DNA of 64,000 bases, from positions 145,923,766 to 145,987,765 of the forward strand of contig NC_084795.1 in the NCBI RefSeq assembly GCF_963169125.1, written 5' to 3'. Made by a program: the position numbers and the translations under genes. The stretch comes from Humulus lupulus (taxonomy: Eukaryota > Streptophyta > Magnoliopsida > Rosales > Cannabaceae). Of this stretch, positions 57,890 through 64,000 are shown one piece after another (the first letter of the stretch is position 1; each line of letters starts with the position of its first letter). The notes under the pieces were generated by a model, which saw nothing but the letters and a program-made list of their open reading frames with translations, did no database searches and had not been told where the DNA came from.

Positions 57890-58559
57890 TGAACAGTCCT
57901 TCCTAAAGGACTGGCTTGTATTAATTTTTACTTTTTACAAGTTTTGAAAAAGGGTTGGCCACGTTGTATGGCTAATCGCTTATAAGTAAAAGATCTTTTT
58001 TAAGATCACTCGTACGTACATGTTTAGTCCATTTTAATACGAGATTATAAGGGATTGTGCGCAGCCAGTCATTCTTGCCAACCTTTGTAAATTTATTTTT
58101 ACAAGTATTTGTTCATTACGTGTGTTGTTTTGCTGTATTACAAGTGTTGAATTTCATAACGAGCAGCAGTGTTCGAATAGGTCGTGGTCAGGGCAAGTGA
58201 CCAAGGACCTAAAGCTCCTCGATCACTTGGGGGGCATATAAGGTACATCGATAGCAAAGCATATCATGATGCATGAACAAAATGAGTGAAAGCATGCTAC
58301 GGCACTTAGAGTATTTTTCAAAATTTATGTTTTGTTAAATCAAACCAAAGTACTATGCTAAGTTCGGTTATGCGAACATATATTATAATAAAAGAAACAT
58401 TATAATATCAATAAAGAAAAAACTTTTACACCGCGAGCAGTACTGCTCGGATGTAATTGTTCAAGTGTAAGTAAAAAAGCTGCCCTCGCAGCAATAAAAA
58501 TAAATTGTCTTTACAAATAGACCCGTGGGCCATAAAAGCAAAATAAAAGAAAATTTTTA
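57890..58559 (+). other. T3 spacer after integrase
   Basis: Noncoding, homologous to T2 11814-12022 and 30223-30280 (GCGCAGCCAG; TTCATTACGTGTG; CGTGGTCAGGGCAAGTGACC). It ends where the antisense remnant stops. Confidence 0.7.
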
Positions 58560-58990
58560 CTAGGCAGGAGGGTCTTGAGGATTGGGGGGAGTGCCCTGGT
58601 CGGCAGGAGGACCAGCTTCAACATTAGCAGAAGGAGCCTTTGCCTTAGCCTTTTCCTCTGCCTCCAACCGGGTGGGGCTCTGTGCCATCAAACTTCTCTT
58701 TAACCGCTCGGAAAGATAGTTGAAGTTGGCCTCCCAGTTGTGCTTCCAGAAGTCATAAAAAGAGGAGGGTGGCCTCCTTATACTTCTTCAAGTTCGCGAC
58801 CCCTTCCTCCTCAACCTCCTGCACTCGCCCCTCGAGCTCTCGCACCCGCTCTTCAAGCTTCTTCGCCTCATCCCTGCTGGCGGTCAGATCGAGTTTGAGC
58901 TGTTTACACTCTTGGGTGATAAGTACAGAACTTTCCCTCCATTTGTGTCGCTCCTTGTTGGCTTTCTTCAAGGCCCCTTGGCTGTCCTGA
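58560..58990 (-). pseudogene. Remnant of the Tat antisense frame in T3
   Basis: The minus strand codes a charged coiled coil (KKANKERHKWRESS, ASRDEAKKLEERVRELEGRVQEVEEE) and, after a frameshift near 58755, a YDFWKHNWEANFNYLSERLKRSL segment ending in DQGTPPNPQDPPA and a stop at about 58560. This matches the C-terminal part of the antisense frame of T2 (YLFWKKNPRANFDYLPEKM). The amino-terminal half present in T2 is missing, so about 2 kb has been lost from this copy. Confidence 0.65.
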
Positions 58991-59357
58991 GCAAAGATGG
59001 AGGTTCGGAAGAGGATGAAAAAGTTCGAGTTAGGAAGATCCTCAGCTAGGCGACTGTCTGGTTTCGAAACTCTGAAGGCAAAGTTCTTGGCAAAGACGGT
59101 AAGAAAAACCTTTTTGAGAAGAAAAAGGAGGTATTTATGGAGACCGAGGTATGGCTAAAAAATAACAATCATTATTTTTTAATTCTTGAAACGTGGGGAA
59201 GTGCATAAGCCGTCAATTTGTTTCTTGAAAACTGAAAAGACTTGATTAGACATAATTATGTCACGATTTTCAAAAACGCATGGGGATGCTGACAAGCATC
59301 GTAGGGATATGAACAGTTGCTTCCTTAAAGTTTCTTTATTGCTGGTCGCACTAAACA

Positions 59358-59372
59358 AACTTGGGGGGCAAT
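59358..59372 (+). promoter_or_regulatory. Polypurine tract of T3
   Basis: AACTTGGGGGGCAAT directly before the 3' LTR. Confidence 0.82.
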
Positions 59373-59972
59373 TGTTATCCAAAAAACAAGCATGGATGAC
59401 ATGACAAATATTTAGTACACGTGGCTAATATCTGGCATAATTCATGCTCGACTATCGACCAGGAATACATCTAGTGTCACGATGTTCAATCTCTACATAC
59501 GACCAGCCTGGTCGTACGAATGATATACGCGGAAAAGATCTTATGCCGTTATGATGGTATCCGAAATGATCTCCCATGATTTCCTGAGTATCCGATTATT
59601 TGGGAAATAATATCTGTAACAAATTAATGTAAATCTTCCTTGAGCCTATAAATAGAGGAGGAGGGCTCAAGGGAAATGGAACTTCTTCTTTTTTCTTGCT
59701 TTCGAATAATTAGAGATTAGAGTTATCCTATTTGATATATTGTATTTATCTTCAGAGGTTGTTAAAACTCATTGAACCCTAGTTCTTTGATCACTCATTT
59801 GAATTCAATATCAATAACAATTCAAGTGGACGTAGGTTATTACCAGATTCTGGGGCCGAACCACTATAAAACCTTGTGTTCTTTATCGTTTCGCCATCAC
59901 ATTATTTCCAACGTGTCTGTCCACATCAAGCAGGTTTGACTCCGTGTCAGTTGACCAAAATCAAGGTCAACA
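59373..59972 (+). repeat. 3' LTR of T3 (600 bp)
   Basis: TGTTATCCAAAAAACAAGC ... AGGTCAACA, followed by ACAAG. The dyad is at 59498-59516. Confidence 0.95.
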
Positions 59973-59977
59973 ACAAG

Positions 59978-62052
59978 TAGGCATACGATTTATTAAATAA
60001 CATGCAGTTAAAATTGCATCACCCCATAAATTTTTAGGAATATTCATAAAAAACATAAGGGCACAAACCTCAAGTAAATGATGGTTTTTTCTTTCAGCAA
60101 TACCGTTTTGTTGAGGTGTATCACGACATGAAGAAGTGTGAATACTGCCTTTTTCTTTTAAAAAATCTCGTGGACATTTATTAAAATACTCAGTCCCATT
60201 GTCACTGTGAAGCACAACTATTTTAGTTTGAAATTGATTTTCAACCATTTTATAAACATCTTTGAAAAGTTGTTGATTTTTCAGATTTTTCTTTCATTAG
60301 ATAAACCCAACATAAGCGTGTGCGATCATTTATAAATGTTACAAACTATTTCTTTCTGGTTAATGTGGTTATGTTTGAAGCGCCCTAAACATCACTATAT
60401 ATTAAATAGAATGGTTTAGAAGCATGATATCCACGTGATTTATAAAAAACACGATGACTTTTAGATAGAAAACAACTTTCACAATGCAAAGATGAATAAT
60501 CAATGTTTTTAAACAAACTAGGAAATAGGTGCTTTAGATAAGGAAAACTGACCTAGTCTATGACGCCAAAACAGTATTTGCTCACGAACAGAAATTGAAC
60601 TAATACTACTACTCAGACCAAGAGCTTGTTTATTCTGTAGGATATTATCATCAAAACAGTAGAGGCCATCCACCAACCTAGCACTGCCAATCATCGTCCC
60701 CAATGTCTTGTCCTGAAATTCACAATGGGATTAAAAAAAGATGACAGAATAGTTAGAATCTTTAGTGAGTTTGCTAACAGACAACAAATTGCAAGAAAGT
60801 TTAAGAGCATGTAAGACAGATTTTAGTTCTGTTTTCTTAGAAATTTTTATAGTTCCTTTATCATCTATAAGAGACAAAATTCCACCAGCAATTCTAACAT
60901 TTTTATCACCAGGACAAGGACAACAAGATTGGAAAAAATTAGAGGCACTAGTCATATGATCAGAAGCACCATAATCTATGATCCATGGTGAAGAATTACT
61001 ACTTGACTGAACCATAGAACCATTAGGAATATTAGATGAAGATGGATTGACAACTAGCAGCTTGAGAAGACGATCCATCTGCTCTTTGTTCAGAAATTTA
61101 TCGACACTTTCTACTTCATTTGCTGAAGCTATTCTGCGATAGCTGTTATCCTTGTTATTTGGATTGCCGCTCTTCCAGTCGGTAGGTTTTCCATAGAGTT
61201 TCCAGCAGGTTTCTTGAGTATGGCGAGACTTGTTGCAGTAATCACACCAGACACGAGGCTTTTGTCCTTGGTGATGGAATCTGACAGCATTAGCTTCAGC
61301 AATAAGAGCAGAATTTTCAATAGATCCAGTCATGGTCTTCTTTCCCAACATAACTCCACGACGACTTTCCTCCCTATGGACCTCAGAAAAAACTTCTTCA
61401 ATAGAAGGCAAGGGCTGTCGGCCAATAATTCTGCCTCTAACTTCATCAAACTCAACATTAAGACCTGCCAAAAACTTAAAAATTCTGTCACTTTCAACAT
61501 TTTTTTTGTGGTGGTTAAAGTCCTCGGTACTTTTCCACTCATAATCACTAAACAAATCTAGATCTTGCCAAACCCTTTTCAGATTATTAAAATATTTAGT
61601 AACACTATCTTCTCCTTGTTGGATTCGCCCAAGTAAGGAGTTTTAATTCATAAACCTGAGATTGATTTCTAAAATCAGAATACATTTGACACACATTATA
61701 CCAAAGTTCTTTCAATGTGGAATATCACATGTAATTGACACTTATCTCCTCATCCATGGAGTTAACGAGCCAAGCCATAATCATGGAATTTTCAGCATCC
61801 CACACATCATAATTGGGTTCAGTGGTGTCAGGTGCTTTGGTATCACCTGTGAGATAACCTATCTTCCCTCTTCCTCGAATATACATGCAGACAGATTGAG
61901 ACCAACGCAGAAAATTATGTTCATTCAGTCGTATATTGGTAATTTGGATGGAGTGAATCAAAATGGGTCATTTTCTGGGCAGCAACAGGTAGTTTGGTGG
62001 CTGTTTGGATAGTGTTTTGGTCAATGGTAGTTTCAGAAGTATTGTCTGACAT
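59978..62052 (-). pseudogene. gag, protease and integrase N-terminal part of C3
   Basis: Start ATG at 62052 (MSDNTSETTID). Gag: NIRLNEHNFLRWSQSVCMYIRGRGKIGYLTGD (frameshift near 61960), then a stretch with stops near 61620. Zinc knuckle: VWCDYCNKSRHTQETCWKLYGKP (about 61255-61185). Protease: WIIDYGASDHMTS, where tyrosine replaces the serine or threonine after the catalytic aspartate. Then ILFWRHRLGQFS (GAG-pre-integrase, histidines altered), a degenerate part, and the integrase core VVLHSDNGTEYFN and DTPQQNGIAERKNHH. It runs into the second duplicate copy and then T3 at 59978. Confidence 0.87.
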
Positions 62053-62118
62053 GGTGATAACTGGCAGCTAGGTTTAGGGCTAAGGATTGAATGATCTAGA
62101 GGAAAAGGGAACCTGATT

Positions 62119-62127
62119 CTGATACCA
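62119..62127 (-). promoter_or_regulatory. Primer binding site of C3, initiator tRNA-Met type
   Basis: The minus strand reads TGGTATCAG directly after the 5' LTR end. Confidence 0.88.
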
Positions 62128-62410
62128 TGAAGAACTATAGTAATCAAAGTTGTATGATTCTCATCTATATTAAAAAAATAATCGATACAACTGTGGCTTT
62201 ATAACATTTATAAAGAGAACAAAAATAGAAAGAACAATATGATTTTAATGTAGAAAAATCAGCCTATATTTACAAGGTATATTTTATATTTACACTAAAA
62301 TATATACTACCAAAAATAAAAGATTATACGATAAAATCTGGAGAGATTTAAGCATAATTGATATTTGACCAAATCTTAAGATTTGGCAACTAATTCGAAA
62401 ATCTTCAACA
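62128..62410 (-). repeat. 5' LTR of C3 (283 bp)
   Basis: Same length and termini as 48240-48522, with scattered substitutions. Confidence 0.92.
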
Positions 62411-62444
62411 ACGCAATATTATATACACAACCTCCAAGTGTTCT
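62411..62444 (-). pseudogene. C2 continuation, 34 bp
   Basis: The minus strand reads EHLEVVYIILRY, the residues expected just before LKKTPRNG of C2 at 48239. It is bounded by C3 on one side and the C4 LTR on the other. Confidence 0.68.
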
Positions 62445-62620
62445 TGTAGGTTTTTTGGGATTAATTCTTCTAATATAATTTTATTGAAGAATAGAAAGGC
62501 CAATATATAGGCAGATTACAATGTACAAGATAGCTAAAAATGAAAGAAATAAATATTACAACCTATGCTTAGCTATACAACACACCCTAGGTATTTACAC
62601 ATGCTATCGCTATTTCTAAA
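62445..62620 (-). repeat. 3' LTR of C4
   Basis: TGTAGGTTTTTTGGGATTAA ... GCTATTTCTAAA on the plus strand, followed by CCCCCCTCAAG, the complement of a purine tract. The end base is uncertain by a few positions. Confidence 0.82.
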
Positions 62621-63200
62621 CCCCCCTCAAGCTGAGTTGTATATGTTATACAAACCCAGCTTGGAATTAAATTCATCAAAGCTCGTTCTTGGTAGGGCCT
62701 TTGTTAGGATGTCGACAATCTATTTCTTTGTGGGAGTGTAGTTGAGCTCAATGATGTTTGAATTTACTTTCTAAAAAATGAAGTGTCGATCTATTTCAAC
62801 GTGTTTAGTTCTATTATGGTAAGCCGGATTCTTAGCAATGTTGATTGCAGCTTGACTATCATGACACATCTTAAATGACTCAGGAGAGTCAATTCTCAAC
62901 TCATTCATCAGCCTTTTGAGCCACATTTCTTCACATATACCAAGGCCAAAGCACGATATTCTGACTCTGCATTACTCCTTGAGACATTAGACTGCTTTTT
63001 GTTGAGTGACTAAATTACCCCATACATAGGTGCAATAACCACAGGTTGATCGTCTGTCGGTCAGCTCTCCAGCCCAACTAGAATCTGTGTAGACTTCTAA
63101 GTCTCAATTGTTGTATTTTCTGAAGTGCAAACCGAGACCTAATGTCATTGTCAAATATCTTAGAATACGACGAACTGCTTCCAAGTGCTCCTCGAAAGGA
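62621..63200 (-). pseudogene. RNase H remnant of C4
   Basis: On the minus strand, with frameshifts and stops, segments like YTDSSWAGELTDRRST, CTYVWGNLVTQ, SNAESEYRALALG and KWLKRLMNEL can be made out (about 63100-62890). The upstream part is lost in the deletion near 63200. Confidence 0.6.
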
Positions 63201-63828
63201 TTGTGCATATGTTGGCTTAACAAAACTTTGTTCCTTTGAGATGTGGTTGACTTTGTGATAGTTTGTTGGTAGAGGACTCCCATGAAGTTGAAACAAATTT
63301 ATGAGATTGATTGGCTGAGTTTGAACAGCCATGGAATTTGGAGATTGGATTTTCATGATGAATGGGCAACAGAGAAGGGTGTATGAATGGGCAGCGAAAA
63401 AAAAGATGTTTATGAACTCAAGATAGATGGAAAAAACTTAGCACAAAAATGCAACTCTTCTGATGAAATGGTGGGAGAACCCGAGATGAAGAGTCACAAC
63501 CGAGCAGGAAGTGTCGAGGAGGAAGATGCTGGAGAAAGGTGGCCGGCGGTGCTGTCACGCGCCTACAAGCGTGCACGCGTGGGAGAAGACGTCAGGGAGT
63601 GTGGCGGCGCGTGTGACTCACACGCCACTCTTCTGGACCTCGACCTTTGGGGTTTTGCCGATCGGAGGTGGGGCAAGCTTTCTGGGCAGGAGGTGAGATT
63701 AGAAGACAACTCTAAAAATGATTTCTAAGTTTGAGCATAATAAAACTAAACCCTATTTTTTTTTAAGAAATGGCAGACAAAAAATGAGGAAGATTTCCCA
63801 ATTTTGGACTACAAGTGCTCTGATACCA
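63200..63828 (-). other. Leader region of C4 with a GC-rich patch
   Basis: Between the deletion point and the primer site. 63535-63690 is much richer in GC than anything nearby (GGCCGGCGG, CACGCGCCTACAAGCGTGCACGCG, GTGGCGGCGCGTGTGACTCACACGCC) and has palindromic GTGTGACTCACAC. Short frames read both ways but match nothing I recognise. Confidence 0.5.
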
Positions 63829-63980
63829 TGTAAGTTTTTTGGGATTAGTTCTTCTAATCTAATTTTATTGAAGAATATATGCAGATTACAATGTACAAGA
63901 TAGCTAAAAATGAAAGAAATAAATATTACAACCCATGCTTAGCTATACATCACACCTTAGGTATTTACACATGCTATCAC
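63829..63980 (-). repeat. 5' LTR of C4, interrupted
   Basis: TGTAAGTTTTTTGGGATTAG ... CATGCTATCAC matches 62445-62606, then breaks where a different LTR start begins. Confidence 0.8.
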
Positions 63981-64000
63981 TGTTATCCAAAAAATTAGCA
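63981..64000 (+). repeat. Start of another Tat-type LTR (T4), cut by window end
   Basis: TGTTATCCAAAAAATTAGCA resembles the first 20 bases of the T3 LTR (18 of 20 with small shifts). The break in the C4 LTR falls exactly here, which suggests a further nested insertion. Confidence 0.6.

Larger units (their letters stand above)
51054..59972 (+). mobile_element. T3: Ty3/gypsy Tat-lineage retrotransposon, full length, nested in C3
   Basis: LTRs 51054-51653 and 59373-59972 (600 bp each), duplications ACAAG at 51049-51053 and 59973-59977. At 8919 bp it has gag, protease, RT, two RNase H domains, integrase and an antisense remnant. It is the most complete element in the window, yet has at least eight stops or frameshifts. 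It is the same family as T1. By eye its LTRs differ by about 3-4% over the first 300 bp, less than those of T2, so it is younger. Confidence 0.96.
48240..62410 (-). mobile_element. C3: Ty1/copia element, split by Tat element T3
   Basis: Two 283-bp LTRs, 48240-48522 (3') and 62128-62410 (5'). The initiator-Met primer site complement CTGATACCA lies at 62119-62127. Its own sequence is 48240-51053 and 59978-62410. Order on the minus strand: gag, protease, integrase, RT, RNase H. It contains a 227-bp tandem duplication. Frames are broken throughout. Confidence 0.92.
62445..63980 (-). mobile_element. C4: internally deleted Ty1/copia element
   Basis: LTRs at 62445-62620 and 63829-63980 (the latter cut by a Tat-like LTR start). 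The primer-site complement CTCTGATACCA is at 63818-63828. Only about 1.2 kb lies between the LTRs: a decayed RNase H part and the 5' leader. gag, protease, integrase and RT are gone, so any mobility would need proteins from other copies. Confidence 0.82.

Noticed and set aside
63387..63728. A 113-codon frame as a host gene
   Set aside because: It lies in the leader of copia C4, runs against the element and shows no recognisable domain. GC-rich patches produce long chance frames.
1..64000. CRISPR arrays, phage, bacterial operons, antiphage systems
   Set aside because: No spaced direct repeats of CRISPR type. The sequence is plant nuclear DNA with introns and plant retroelements.
1..64000. tRNA genes
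   Set aside because: Only primer-binding sites complementary to initiator tRNA-Met were seen (14459, 62119, 63818). No cloverleaf with both internal promoter boxes was noticed.

Overview
This window is plant nuclear DNA, most likely from a dicot. The evidence is a split gene with GT-AG introns, plant-type LTR retrotransposons, Helitrons and a Cassandra-type LTR carrying a 5S rRNA segment. I cannot name the species. Only one host gene is visible. About 80% of the window is transposable elements, mostly decayed and nested in one another.

Left block (1-34314). T1 (1-3110, minus) is the 5' end of a Ty3/gypsy Tat-lineage element cut by the window edge. After AT-rich sequence and a small Helitron (3943-4930) comes T2 (4990-34309, plus), a decayed Tat element whose 611-bp LTRs are flanked by ATTTG. 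T2 is inflated to 29 kb because K, a Tekay/Del-type chromovirus (12023-30217, duplication AAGTA), sits just after its integrase. K itself holds a minus-strand solo LTR in its gag (15670-18045, duplication GCCTC). Its 3' LTR holds a minus-strand copia, C1 (21917 to about 29428), and C1's own LTR holds another solo LTR (22192-25078, duplication ACTAG). Between K and T2's 3' LTR lies a multi-exon antisense reading frame belonging to T2.

Middle (34315-39431). There is a composite Helitron (34850-38038) containing tandemly duplicated 5'-end-like modules, then a second small Helitron on the minus strand (38115-38850). A promoter with a TATA box at 39228 follows.

Host gene (39432-46024, plus). Twelve exons encode a cationic amino acid transporter of the plant vacuolar CAT2/CAT4 type. 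All junctions keep frame through 572 codons. The final exon or exons, about 70 residues of C-terminus, are not found in the window. The following intron, or a break in the gene, holds the whole right block. Introns 2 and 8 also carry retroelement debris.

Right block (46025-64000). In order: a LINE 3' fragment; a Cassandra solo LTR (47106-47477); copia C2 (47493-48239, resuming at 62411-62444); copia C3 (48240-62410, minus, 283-bp LTRs) inserted into C2; a 227-bp tandem duplication within C3; and Tat element T3 (51054-59972, plus, 600-bp LTRs, duplication ACAAG) inserted into the second duplicate. An internally deleted copia, C4 (62445-63980), follows, and its 5' LTR appears to be entered by yet another Tat LTR at 63981. 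No retroelement has an intact polyprotein, so any current movement would have to be non-autonomous. I see no CRISPR array, tRNA gene, operon or clearly new multi-gene system. The most unusual items are the antisense intron-bearing frame in the Tat elements, the Helitron end arrays, the Cassandra LTR, and the transporter gene split from its 3' end.
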